A stretch of 64,000 nucleotides of DNA. Origin: JABMOW01 sp964409335 (GTDB taxonomy: Bacteria; Fidelibacterota; Marinisomatia; SCGC-AAA003-L08; JACNLC01). A program made the translations under genes and the position numbers. The first letter of the stretch is position 1. Every line of letters begins with the position of its first letter. The DNA lies in assembly GCA_964409335.1 (NCBI GenBank), contig CAYPCW010000007.1:1-64000 (forward strand), read 5' to 3'. A model generated the notes under the pieces. The model was given only the letters and a program-made list of their open reading frames with translations. It did not search any database and was not told the origin of the DNA. This document shows positions 7,659 to 15,875 of this stretch, one piece after another.

Positions 7659-9185
7659 TTAATACCTGCCTTCAATTTTATTGATTTTCAAATTCGCCGG
7701 AATGCCGTCCGGCTCCGTCGGTTTAATCTGATTAAATCTCATGACCAGTCTTGAATAATTCACTCCAAGTTGTTGACTCATTTCCTTTTTACTCATATGA
7801 TATTTATGATACAGGAAGGTCAGTATTTGGTCATCGAATTTTCGGTTGATGTCCTTCCAGTTCAAATTCTGGTTTTGCCGGATGAATACGAGAAGGCATT
7901 CATGGCTCTTTTCAGGGGTAAATTTCCGGTTTCTTTCCCGTGCTTTTGAATATGTTCTTTCGGCGATATCCAGCAGGGCAATAGCGTTTTTGACGGAACC
8001 GGATTTGTGGATCATCACATCCAGGAGCGTTTCCTGAAAGGCAGCCCGGATTTCCTTCAATGTTTTTTCAATGGCAAAACTAAAATCAAGTTTACCTGAA
8101 CCGATCATGCTGTCTGATGCATGATCCTGAAGAAAAGCAATATACCGGTTTACAACGTTCAGTCGTTCTCCCGTTAACGGGAATTTCTGCTGTGCCAGTT
8201 CCAGGGCAACCCGGCTTCCCTGGGCAAAATAGTCTTCTGCCAACGTTAGCTGATGCAGATGTTCGGCGCAGCATCCCAAATAATAGCAGGCGCCGGGGAC
8301 CAGATGAAATACCCCGTGATCAACAGCAATATTCAGAGATTGTTCGAAATATGCCAGTGAGCGGGTAAAACCGGATCGGGTGTAATGGATAAATCCCAAG
8401 TTCCCCAATGCATAGCTTTGAGTATAATAACTGTCTGCGATGCTGACACAATTGGAGAGATTTTCCTCCGAAGTTTCAAAATTCCCCTGGCGAAATTCCA
8501 TCATTCCCATATCATGAAAAATAGCCGCACGGATATGTTGAAATCTGGGGTCACCAACCAGCGCCAGTGCTTTTTGGTAATACACATCCGTCTGATGATA
8601 TTCACCCAACTTGCCGTAGAAGTTTCCGATGTTTTTGTAGTGATAGGCCAGCGTGGATTTCTGCCCGATATGGTCGAAATATTCGGCTGATGCCTTGAGG
8701 GCTTCAATGATGGACGGATCTCCTTTTCTACCCACGTTCACCAAACTGTAATATTGAGCGATCCGCAGCAGATATTCTGAGTTGGTAAGATTCTTAACCG
8801 TTTTCAGGATCATGAGAGCGTTGTCGTAACTGCCAATGATCGCTAAAAATGCCACCAGTTCGAGTAAGACAAATGCCCGGGTATCCCGATCATGTTCCGG
8901 TAACAGGGAGTAGGCATATCCCAACAGGCCGGCGCCCTCCAGCAGTTGTCCTTCTCCGATGGTACATCTCGCAATGCCGGTAATCAATGCAGCCCGGTGG
9001 GACGGATCCCCTTCGTATGCCAGCAGGGATTCCAATTGCTCCCGGGTAGAGGGAACATCTAATTCTCCAAATTGAGACAGATGGGATACAAATTCAGTCC
9101 ATCTGGGCTTCTCCTGTACTACAGGGAGATTTTCAACGGCGAATCCGTTGTGGGGTTGATTGAATATTTCAGGTATGTCAAGCAT
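7659..9185 (-). CDS. TPR-repeat protein with C-terminal helix-turn-helix region, probable regulator
   Basis: A 508-residue cytoplasmic protein. About residues 60-340 are helical TPR-type repeats, for example LAYHYKNIGNFYGKLGEYHQT and ALGNLGFIHYTRSGFTRSLAYFEQSL. Towards the C-terminus one segment (about 375-415, ending SVKNAIALLDIAERTYSKARERN) resembles a Fis-type HTH. A second one (about 463-492, MSKKEMSQQLGVNYSRLVMRF) is a clearer HTH. This suggests a DNA-binding regulator controlled by protein or peptide contacts. The stop is one base before the ATG of the dockerin protein, so the two are translationally coupled. The regulator may govern the secreted proteins downstream (inference). No good Shine-Dalgarno is visible at the ATG at 9185. 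Confidence 0.75.
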   Translation of the reverse strand: MLDIPEIFNQPHNGFAVENLPVVQEKPRWTEFVSHLSQFGELDVPSTREQLESLLAYEGDPSHRAALITGIARCTIGEGQLLEGAGLLGYAYSLLPEHDRDTRAFVLLELVAFLAIIGSYDNALMILKTVKNLTNSEYLLRIAQYYSLVNVGRKGDPSIIEALKASAEYFDHIGQKSTLAYHYKNIGNFYGKLGEYHQTDVYYQKALALVGDPRFQHIRAAIFHDMGMMEFRQGNFETSEENLSNCVSIADSYYTQSYALGNLGFIHYTRSGFTRSLAYFEQSLNIAVDHGVFHLVPGACYYLGCCAEHLHQLTLAEDYFAQGSRVALELAQQKFPLTGERLNVVNRYIAFLQDHASDSMIGSGKLDFSFAIEKTLKEIRAAFQETLLDVMIHKSGSVKNAIALLDIAERTYSKARERNRKFTPEKSHECLLVFIRQNQNLNWKDINRKFDDQILTFLYHKYHMSKKEMSQQLGVNYSRLVMRFNQIKPTEPDGIPANLKINKIEGRY

Positions 9186-9410
9186 GGTTTAAATATTTCA
9201 GTGAATACGCTGACATAAATTAAAGGCACACAAAACTTACTTCCAAATAAAATTTGTAAATTTTACTTAATTATTTGCATTTATTACCTTTGCTCGTCGG
9301 AGAGTTGTACCCTGTACTTTTAAACAAATGTTCGTACGCCTTAGGGTATCCGGCGCTTTTTCATCAGATCAGGATGAGTAAAAATCCAGTAGAAATTGTG
9401 GAATCGGGGA

Positions 9411-10661
9411 TCAGGTCTTTTTGTCTTTTTTTCTGGCAGCGGGGAATAACACATTGTTCAGGATCAACCGGTACCCCGGAGAATTTCTGTGAAGCGCCAG
9501 ATCGGTGGGCGGGTCGCCCACATAATGACGATAATCTTCCGGATCATGTCCCCCTAAAAAGGTAAACGATCCTTTCCCAACATTTCCGTGGATGTATTTC
9601 ACCTGTTCTTCGTTGGGGACTTCACCCAGTATTACATCGCTTTTTTTCAGCGTACTCCGGCGAAACCCGGTGGTCTGACCCATGAATCCCTTCACTACCC
9701 CAACATGGTCCTGGGTAAGCATGGTGGGTACAGGATCCCATTTTGCGGAAAATTCAAATAAGGTAAAGTAGTCTGCCTCTGCACTCTTGGTCGTAGGCAT
9801 GTGGCTGGGTGGAACGTCGATGGTAGAATACTCATACACATTGGGATCGGTGTACAGTTCATAATTCTCAAAGGCGATCCCCCGGCTGAAGTCCAATTTA
9901 TTGGCATAGTCGGGGTCCACAGGGGAGGCGTCATATACGGATGCGACGATATCCGTATTCCCCGCCGCTAAGGAGATATCGAAAGAATCGGTTGCCGAGC
10001 ACATGGCAAACATGAAGCCCCCGCTATCAACATAGTCCAAAATAGTTCGGGCAACCGCTTTTTTTAATTCCTGAACCGAGGCAAATCCATGTTGAGAAGC
10101 AATTCGTTTTGAATTTGCGACTTCCTGCTGGTACCACTGAGCATTATGATAATTCCTGTAGAATTTGCCGTACTGGCCGGTGAAATCTTCGTGATGAAGG
10201 TGAAGCCAGTCGTAATCCTTCAGTTTTCCGGTGAGGACTTCGTGATCGAATATCACATCGTACTTGATCTCCGCATAGGTGAGAGCCAGGGTGACGGCAT
10301 CATCCCACGGCTGTTTATCAGGTGGAGAATACACCGCAATGTCCGGCGCTTTTTCCAAAAGGACGGAATCCATATTACTTTCATCGATGGTACCGTAGAT
10401 GGTTGCTAAGGTCCCGCCATCCGGTTTTTCGAAAAAAACTCCCCTCAAAACGCATTCCCGGTCGATATTGGCAGCATAGTCCATAAGGAAAGACCCGCCG
10501 CGGTAATTCAACAGCCACTCAATGTTGGTACCCTGGGCAAGCACCCAGTATGCGACACCATACGCTTTCAGATGATCCGTTTGGGACAGGTCCATCGGGA
10601 TCATTAATTTTTGCCCCCAAACGGGTATGATTAGTAAACTCAATATTATCGCTTTTTTCAC
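9411..10661 (-). CDS. Periplasmic LPMD-family protein, GATase-1-like, often mislabelled asparagine synthetase B
   Basis: I place the start at the GTG at 10661, preceded by AAGGA and followed at once by a signal peptide (KKAIILSLLIIPVWGQ), giving 416 residues. The mature protein begins with the IPMD..Q.DHLKAYG motif and contains WLLNYRGGSF, YDWLHLHHEDFTGQYG and GGFMFAMCSATDSFD. These place it in a conserved family of Bacteroidetes and relatives that databases call asparagine synthetase B, although no asparagine-synthetase or Ntn-glutaminase domain is present. The Cys in FMFAMCSAT and the HDPED near the C-terminus look like the nucleophile elbow and His-x-Glu of class I glutamine-amidotransferase folds. 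That is inference. The true function is unknown. Confidence 0.8.
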   Translation of the reverse strand: MKKAIILSLLIIPVWGQKLMIPMDLSQTDHLKAYGVAYWVLAQGTNIEWLLNYRGGSFLMDYAANIDRECVLRGVFFEKPDGGTLATIYGTIDESNMDSVLLEKAPDIAVYSPPDKQPWDDAVTLALTYAEIKYDVIFDHEVLTGKLKDYDWLHLHHEDFTGQYGKFYRNYHNAQWYQQEVANSKRIASQHGFASVQELKKAVARTILDYVDSGGFMFAMCSATDSFDISLAAGNTDIVASVYDASPVDPDYANKLDFSRGIAFENYELYTDPNVYEYSTIDVPPSHMPTTKSAEADYFTLFEFSAKWDPVPTMLTQDHVGVVKGFMGQTTGFRRSTLKKSDVILGEVPNEEQVKYIHGNVGKGSFTFLGGHDPEDYRHYVGDPPTDLALHRNSPGYRLILNNVLFPAARKKDKKT

Positions 10662-10831
10662 ACTATTCCTTTTTGGGTTTGGATCTATTCTGGTTTTCAT
10701 CCTCCCGGGATGAGAAAAACCAGAAGGGTAAATCGGGTGGAAATTTATCAATTTCATGCGGAGGGATTTAAGCCCAATCTGAGGAGGATGTTCCGTGGAA
10801 TCCTGTTATACGGGGAACCCTCTGAATCGGC

Positions 10832-11281
10832 TTATCTGTCAAATCGTTTTTTCAGTCTGGGCAGAACTACTCTCAGCCAGGCAAGTGAGAAATAATTGAA
10901 TGCTTCATCCCATTGACCGCCGGTGCCCCAGCCATCGTGGTGAAAGATGACCCGGGTCCGGTCATTGTCCTGCGCTTCAAACCGGATTACCACGTGTGTC
11001 TTCTGGTTTCGGACATCCGCTAAATGGGGCGGGGCATTCCAGGTAAAAGCCAGCATCGTAAACTGTTGTATTGCTAATATTGTTGCCCCTTCCGATCCCC
11101 TGAATCCGGGCTCCGCATCCGGATGGAAAATGATTTCATATTTGCCGTCAACCTTCATTTCAATCTCTGCAGCAGACGCAAAAAAGGATTTAATCCCCTC
11201 TTCAGTCGTCCAGGCATCCCAGACTTCCCTAATGGTTGCGTGACAGAGGACTTCCCCGTTGATGCTTCGGTTTGCGTTCAT
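10832..11281 (-). CDS. SRPBCC (AHSA1-like) domain protein
   Basis: The frame is open further upstream, but I start it at the ATG at 11281. This has GAGGT upstream, lies 14 bases after the preceding methyltransferase stop, and gives 149 residues, the usual size of single-domain AHSA1 proteins. The fold pattern is clear: VLCHATIREVWDAWTTEEGIKSFFA at the N-terminus, DGKYEIIFHP and a GSEGATILAIQQFTMLAFTW strand in the middle, and TRVIFHHDGWGTGGQWDEAFNYF followed by a terminal helix. The family binds hydrophobic ligands or acts as Hsp90-activator-like proteins; no ligand can be named. It is the last gene of a three-gene group with two methyltransferases. Confidence 0.88.
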   Translation of the reverse strand: MNANRSINGEVLCHATIREVWDAWTTEEGIKSFFASAAEIEMKVDGKYEIIFHPDAEPGFRGSEGATILAIQQFTMLAFTWNAPPHLADVRNQKTHVVIRFEAQDNDRTRVIFHHDGWGTGGQWDEAFNYFSLAWLRVVLPRLKKRFDR

Positions 11282-11295
11282 GACCTCAATTTCCT

Positions 11296-11961
11296 TTATT
11301 TTCGTTTGGCTACCAAATGCGCCCATGCGTGACGTTCCGGCAGGCTGTCCCCATGGCGGTGCCATGGACCAATTTCCTCACGATGATAAATAACTTCTAC
11401 ATCCCGAAAAAGGAGAAGGATTTCTCCGGGCAACAAAAAGGTTCGGATCGTTCCTTTATCGAGGATAAAGGAAAGTTCTCCAATCTGCTTTCCGGATTCC
11501 GAATAGCGTTTAAAAGACGAATCCACAGAGGTGAATGCCGTGATGAACATAAGACTGCCCGGGCAGGTCCATTCCATCATCCGTTCAGTTAACAGCCGAA
11601 TGTCTTCGCGGGTCAGGATGGGGATGAGACCAAACGCCAGGATCGCGCCAAATGCGGGGATCGTTGGAGAATAATTCTGAAAGGATGCGACTGAAGCGAA
11701 GAGCTCCAGATTTGCCTGTTTCGCATTTTCCAGGGTCTGTGTCACCGCTTCCGGCACCGGATCAACAGCCATCACCGTCAACCCCTTTTTTGCAACGTAC
11801 AGGCTGTTCCTCCCCTGTCCGCATCCCAAATCCAGAACCGGTGCGAATGTGGGGATGTGATCTACCCAGGCTGCTAATACCGGTTCGGGTCTGGCACCGA
11901 AGATACCCTCTCCCGACCGGTACATTGTGGAAAAATCCTTATACATTTGTGGGTTTCTCAT
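11296..11961 (-). CDS. Class I SAM-dependent methyltransferase (TehB/UbiE-like)
   Basis: About 221 residues from the ATG at 11961, overlapping the end of the upstream methyltransferase gene by 23 bases. An alternative ATG at 11946 would overlap by eight. Motif I (VLDLGCGQGRNSLYVA) and the acidic residue of motif II (MAVDPVPEAV) define the SAM-binding Rossmann fold. The remainder has the usual motif IV region FGAILAFGLIPIL. The C-terminal part is variable and would choose the substrate, which is unknown. Overlap with both neighbours implies co-expression with the BchM-like methyltransferase and the SRPBCC protein. Confidence 0.85.
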   Translation of the reverse strand: MRNPQMYKDFSTMYRSGEGIFGARPEPVLAAWVDHIPTFAPVLDLGCGQGRNSLYVAKKGLTVMAVDPVPEAVTQTLENAKQANLELFASVASFQNYSPTIPAFGAILAFGLIPILTREDIRLLTERMMEWTCPGSLMFITAFTSVDSSFKRYSESGKQIGELSFILDKGTIRTFLLPGEILLLFRDVEVIYHREEIGPWHRHGDSLPERHAWAHLVAKRK

Positions 11962-12595
11962 ATACACGCATCTGCCAGAACAGGGACTTGCGAACCATCT
12001 GCAGGCAAAACCCCTTCTGTTGAAGGATGGCATCCACATCGGCGGTGGAATGGACGTACACTTTGAAGGATATCCTGCGGAGCTTCAATACCCAGTGTAC
12101 CATCGGAAGACTCCATTTCAACAGTCGTCTTTCCCGGGGGAAAACCAACCCGTAAGTCCGTTTTGCCAAGCCCGCAGATTTGGAGACCAGTGTCTGCATA
12201 TCCGGGTAGCAGCAGATGACCCGGTCCAGTGTAACGATATCCGCTGTTTCCGGTTGAATGGCCTCGTCCGTAAAATCACCATGCATTCTCTGAATTTTAT
12301 CGCCGATACCCTGCTTTTCCGCTATCTGCGCCGCCAGATCGTGATAAGCTGAAGACGCATCAATACTGTTCACTTGTGTCACACCGTACTTTAGTAATTC
12401 GATCTGGATAGCGCCGATCCCGCCACCGATATCGATGAGGGATACCCCGTCACCCGTTAATCCTGCCGACACCCCCTCAATGAGCCAGCGGGTGGTTTTC
12501 CGGGGTCCCCGTTTTTCAAAACGACGGATCTCCCGGCGGGCGGTTCTGACATTAAATATTTTCTCAATTCCGGTACATTGACAGCATTCATACAT
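11939..12595 (-). CDS. Methyltransferase with N-terminal Cys motif (BchM-like)
   Basis: A 218-residue protein starting at the ATG at 12595 with a strong AGGAG. The N-terminus MYECCQCTGIEKIFN followed by ARREIRRFEKRGPRKTTRWL is characteristic of a subgroup of class I methyltransferases related to Mg-protoporphyrin O-methyltransferases. Motif I is SLIDIGGGIGAIQIEL, and DIVTLDRVICCYPDM is the post-motif region. There is no other tetrapyrrole gene nearby, so a chlorophyll role is not supported; the substrate is unknown. It is first in a methyltransferase-methyltransferase-SRPBCC group, overlapping the next gene. Confidence 0.83.
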   Translation of the reverse strand: MYECCQCTGIEKIFNVRTARREIRRFEKRGPRKTTRWLIEGVSAGLTGDGVSLIDIGGGIGAIQIELLKYGVTQVNSIDASSAYHDLAAQIAEKQGIGDKIQRMHGDFTDEAIQPETADIVTLDRVICCYPDMQTLVSKSAGLAKRTYGLVFPRERRLLKWSLPMVHWVLKLRRISFKVYVHSTADVDAILQQKGFCLQMVRKSLFWQMRVYEKPTNV

Positions 12596-12651
12596 CGGGA
12601 ACTCCTTTTATGCTTTGGATGATGATGGTTATTTGAAAGATTCCGGCGGCG

Positions 12652-13725
12652 TCAAAAATTCAGGGTGATCTGATCTATGGATTCTTCAGTTGTTTCCGGC
12701 TCTAAATTTGAAAAGGAAACTCCCAACAATCGTATGGGTTTTTTGGGCGGATGGGGTGTGCCGAGCAGTTCCAGTGACTTTTCCAGCAGCTCTGCATGCC
12801 CCTTGACCGATTCACCGAAAGTACGGCTGCGGGTGTGTATCTCAAAATCGTGGTATTTGATTTTCAGCGTAAGGGTACGGCCTGTAAATTGTTTTTTCTC
12901 CATCCGTTCCCATACTTTGCGGCAAATGATACCCAATTGGATGATCATGGATTCCCGGTCTTTCAGGTCATCGTCGAAAGTCCGTTCCGCACCCAGAGAT
13001 TTCCGCGTTCTCAGAGATGAGACTTCCCGGTTGTCCTCGCCTCTCACCGCGTGATAGTAATACCCGCCGGGTTTCCCGAATTTCAAAAGCAGGCCTTCAC
13101 GGGACCATTGTTTTAAATCCATGCCTGTACAGATGCCCAGGGATTTCATTTTTTCCGACGTCACCTTCCCAATGCCATAGAATTTTTCGATAGGCAGGGT
13201 TTCCAGAAATCTGATGGCTTTTTCCGGCGGGATGATGGCCAGTCCGTCGGGTTTGTTCAAATCGGAGGCGATCTTTGCCAGAAATTTATTATAAGACACC
13301 CCTGCAGAGGCCGTGAGTTGAGTCTCGGCTTTAATGCGAGCGCGAATTTCCCGGGCAATCGCCGATGCTGAATTGAACCGGACTTTGTTACAGGTGACAT
13401 CCAGATAGGCTTCATCCAGGGATAGGGGTTCTACCTTGTCGGTGTAGTCGCGAAAGATTTTCATGATCTGCCGGGATACGGCACTATAGACATCGAAGCG
13501 GGGTCTCACAAAAATGATCAGAGGACATTTTTTATACGCCGTCCGCGAAGGCATTGCAGAGTGTACACCGAACTTTCGTGCTTCATAACTTGCCGCTGTC
13601 ACTACCCCGCGGATTTCCGACCCGCCGACCGCAACCGGTTTACCCCGATACGCCGGATTGTCCCTCTGCTCCACTGACGCGTAAAATGCATCCATGTCAA
13701 TGTGTATGATTTTTCGGCATTCCAT
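12652..13725 (-). CDS. dinB: DNA polymerase IV (Y-family translesion polymerase)
   Basis: A 357-residue Y-family polymerase of normal length. The metal-binding motif IHIDMDAFYASVEQRDNP opens the protein. EPLSLDEAYLDVT carries the other catalytic acidic residues (around residues 100-112), and the helix-hairpin-helix thumb reads IEKFYGIGKVTSEKMKSLGI. The little-finger domain follows (KSLGAERTFDDDL). It extends primers past damaged bases with low fidelity in the cytoplasm. No C-terminal beta-clamp motif is obvious beyond the terminal LNF. No LexA-type box is recognisable in the short upstream gap, which instead holds the Fur-type box of the divergent gene. Confidence 0.96.
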   Translation of the reverse strand: MECRKIIHIDMDAFYASVEQRDNPAYRGKPVAVGGSEIRGVVTAASYEARKFGVHSAMPSRTAYKKCPLIIFVRPRFDVYSAVSRQIMKIFRDYTDKVEPLSLDEAYLDVTCNKVRFNSASAIAREIRARIKAETQLTASAGVSYNKFLAKIASDLNKPDGLAIIPPEKAIRFLETLPIEKFYGIGKVTSEKMKSLGICTGMDLKQWSREGLLLKFGKPGGYYYHAVRGEDNREVSSLRTRKSLGAERTFDDDLKDRESMIIQLGIICRKVWERMEKKQFTGRTLTLKIKYHDFEIHTRSRTFGESVKGHAELLEKSLELLGTPHPPKKPIRLLGVSFSNLEPETTEESIDQITLNF

Positions 13726-13806
13726 GGGGGGATAATTTAGAAAAGAATGGGAATTCTCACCTGCGGGTAAGCGAACGGCGGCGATGTTGTGTTATTTTTT
13801 TCTTTT

Positions 13807-13825
13807 ATTGAGAATGATTCTCAAT
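13807..13825. promoter_or_regulatory. Fur-type operator (9-1-9 palindrome)
   Basis: The sequence ATTGAGAATGATTCTCAAT is a perfect inverted repeat around the G at 13816. It fits the TGAGAATnATTCTCA form of the ferric-uptake-regulator box. It lies about 55 bases upstream of the ATG at 13880, where it would cover a promoter for the small outer-membrane protein gene. DinB lies on the other side. The Fur identity comes from resemblance only. Confidence 0.7.
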
Positions 13826-13879
13826 TTAATATTGGATGGGTATTCTATCATTTTTTTTAATCATTAAAGGACACTAAAC

Positions 13880-14581
13880 ATGAAATTATTTACACTGATT
13901 TGTATCACTATCCTCTGTTGCCATATGATACGGGGCGATGAACGGCACTTCGTCTGGACCTACGAAAGCCAGATGACCCCACCCGGGGAAGCCGAACTGG
14001 AAACCTACCTCACCACATCTGCATCGGATGCACAGGAGTGGGAACACACCACATCAACGGTCCAGCAATTCGAGTTGGAAGTGGGAATGAGTGAACATCT
14101 GGATTTCGGAATCTACCAACTTTTTAAGACCAATCCCGGTCAGGCGGTCACGTATGAGGGATTCAAACTTCGCTGGAGGTACCGTCTGCCGGATCGTCTC
14201 GTACCCGCATTTTCTCCCATCGCTTATGTGGAATACAAAGGGTCCCCCGGATTTTCAGAGCACGAGATTGAGACCAAACTTATCCTCACTCACTCTATGA
14301 ACCGGTGGACGTTTGCGGTAAATCCTCAAATAGCATGGGAATATGACGATTCCTGGAACGCCGCCTGGAAGGTGTCTGCAGGTCTGAATTTTCGGTTACA
14401 CAAATTACTGGCTCCGGGTATGGAAGCCTTTGTAAACGACCAAAGTCTGTACGCAGGACCGGTGATCTCCCATGGAAAAGGGGATAAATGGGTAGCCCTT
14501 GGGGGCGCTTTTCGTCTGCGATCATTTTCCGGTTCTGCACCGGAAGTTCAAATCCGGCTGATCATGGGATTCGGTTTATAA
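13880..14581 (+). CDS. Probable outer-membrane beta-barrel protein
   Basis: A 233-residue exported protein with a signal peptide (about residues 1-19). The rest is a series of amphipathic beta strands with many aromatic residues: FGIYQLFKTN, FKLRWRYRLPDRLVP, SPIAYVEYKG, WTFAVNPQIAWEYD, WKVSAGLNFRLH. It ends in a terminal strand VQIRLIMGFGL. This looks like a small outer-membrane barrel, similar in outline to DUF6662-type proteins, but I cannot name a family firmly. ATG at 13880 has AAAGGA upstream. The Fur-type palindrome in front suggests iron- or metal-dependent expression, which would fit a surface protein. Confidence 0.72.
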   Translation: MKLFTLICITILCCHMIRGDERHFVWTYESQMTPPGEAELETYLTTSASDAQEWEHTTSTVQQFELEVGMSEHLDFGIYQLFKTNPGQAVTYEGFKLRWRYRLPDRLVPAFSPIAYVEYKGSPGFSEHEIETKLILTHSMNRWTFAVNPQIAWEYDDSWNAAWKVSAGLNFRLHKLLAPGMEAFVNDQSLYAGPVISHGKGDKWVALGGAFRLRSFSGSAPEVQIRLIMGFGL

Positions 14582-14595
14582 CTCAACCGAAAAGT

Positions 14596-14634
14596 AAAAG
14601 GGGAATCCACGGGTCTGGTGGATTTCCCCTTTTT
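14596..14634. terminator. Bidirectional intrinsic terminator
   Basis: A GC-rich inverted repeat (AAAAGGGGAATCCAC pairing with GTGGATTTCCCCTTTT) followed by T residues. It sits between the convergent barrel-protein and pterin dehydratase genes and touches the stop codon of the latter. Confidence 0.88.
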
Positions 14635-14971
14635 ATGTGTATTCACCGTCGGATTTTGCCGCCATGATAAAATCATTAACATGCAGTCCTTTGATCTTGT
14701 GGGTCCACCAGGTGACGGTAACTTTCCCCCACTCCGTCAGCAGCTCAGGATGGTGTCCCTCCACCTCGGCGACGGCACCAATGAGGACGGTGAACGCCAA
14801 CGCCGATTCGAAATTGTGGAAAGAATAAGCCCGGGTGAGTTTGTGTATCCCGGCGTCATCGATGACCTTCCACTCCGGGATCAGAGGTAAGTAGCGTTTC
14901 ATTTCCGCCTCCGTGGCTTTCGGTGCGCCTACCCGGCAGGCTTCGCATTTAATTTGTGTCAGTTCGTTCAT
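14633..14971 (-). CDS. phhB: Pterin-4a-carbinolamine dehydratase
   Basis: A 112-residue small cytoplasmic enzyme that dehydrates 4a-hydroxytetrahydropterin during pterin recycling. The family core is easily seen: RAYSFHNFESALAFT, then AEVEGHHPELLTEWGKVTVTWWTH (the HHPE active-site histidines) and IKGLHVNDFIMAA. The N-terminus carries a small CEACR motif. The ATG at 14971 has an ideal GGAGG. No aromatic amino acid hydroxylase is visible in the window. In many bacteria homologues also act in molybdopterin or folate-related processes, so the exact role here is open. Confidence 0.93.
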   Translation of the reverse strand: MNELTQIKCEACRVGAPKATEAEMKRYLPLIPEWKVIDDAGIHKLTRAYSFHNFESALAFTVLIGAVAEVEGHHPELLTEWGKVTVTWWTHKIKGLHVNDFIMAAKSDGEYT

Positions 14972-15225
14972 GAAATCCCTCCTTGTATTGTTATCAGGTC
15001 CGTTTTATTCAGGGGTAAAATTTAATATGGATTGGATTTACATCGATTTTACCTGTTATTCCGGGAGAAACGACTTTAAATCTCATCCTATTCAACCTGT
15101 TGAAATGTTTAAACATTCCCTCCCATGCCAGAGTTATTTTAGGGATGGATAACCCTGTGTTAGAAACGATAAAAATGGAGGAGATAACAATCCCGCTTAA
15201 TTGTCATTTTCAAGAGGTGATGGAT

Positions 15226-15783
15226 TTAGGCTAACATTGCATACTGCTGCCAGAATCTCACGGATTCTGCCCATTCTTCTGATGAATACTGTGCAGCGGT
15301 ACCGCCGGGGCATTCCAACTGGTTTCTCATCATGGTGACGGGTCCCATCGGCAGGTGCCGGATGCCTTCCGGGATGACGTTAAAGGCAATGAGTTCCCAA
15401 TCGGCATCGGTCTCATGTTCATGAGTCTCAGCCAGGACCTCGTGCTGGTACAGGATCAATTCTACTTTTCCTGTTTTCATGGGTTCACCCTTCAGCGCAC
15501 GAATGCGGATATACGGGTCTTCAGATTCCCGCCTGCGATGGACTTCTGCCACGAGCGGAGTATTGTCGGTAACCCGGACCATGGGTGAAAAAAAGTGCTT
15601 CAGCAGATGATCAGCCACTTCCACCCGCACCACACCTTCCCGGTAACCCGGGGTAAATTTCCCCTGGTTCAGTTGGATTTCCCCATGGGCGGCGATCTCT
15701 TCGAAGGAGATTCCCTCTGCCCAGGACTTCCCTGCCCCCTTCACCTGGCGGGTGACAAATCGACTTAAAGTCACGGTCTGCAT
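15226..15783 (-). CDS. DUF3228-family protein
   Basis: A 185-residue cytoplasmic protein without membrane segments. The N-terminal VTLSRFVTRQVKG, the middle VELILYQHEVLAE with the acidic TDADWELIAFNVIPEG, and the C-terminal MGPVTMMRNQL then GGTAAQYSSEEWAESV match the pattern I remember for DUF3228. No catalytic motif is apparent and the family's function is unknown. It is monocistronic: the gap to the dehydratase start is about 250 bases. It is divergent from the rarD-like gene. Confidence 0.72.
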   Translation of the reverse strand: MQTVTLSRFVTRQVKGAGKSWAEGISFEEIAAHGEIQLNQGKFTPGYREGVVRVEVADHLLKHFFSPMVRVTDNTPLVAEVHRRRESEDPYIRIRALKGEPMKTGKVELILYQHEVLAETHEHETDADWELIAFNVIPEGIRHLPMGPVTMMRNQLECPGGTAAQYSSEEWAESVRFWQQYAMLA

Positions 15784-15875
15784 ATTTTAATTTCCCTTCA
15801 CATTTTCGTCGGTAAATGTAAGTAATTATGCTCAATTTACACCATGAAATTCCAATTGATATTCTACTTCGCCCA

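Noticed and set aside
9186..9410. Possible mobile-element remnant between the TPR regulator and LPMD gene
   Set aside because: A short minus-strand frame (TLRRTNICLKVQGTTLRRAK) looked protein-like, but there are no inverted ends, no transposase motif and no target duplication.
12652..13879. LexA box controlling dinB
   Set aside because: The only clear palindrome in the gap fits Fur, lies nearer the divergent gene and is not a LexA form I know.
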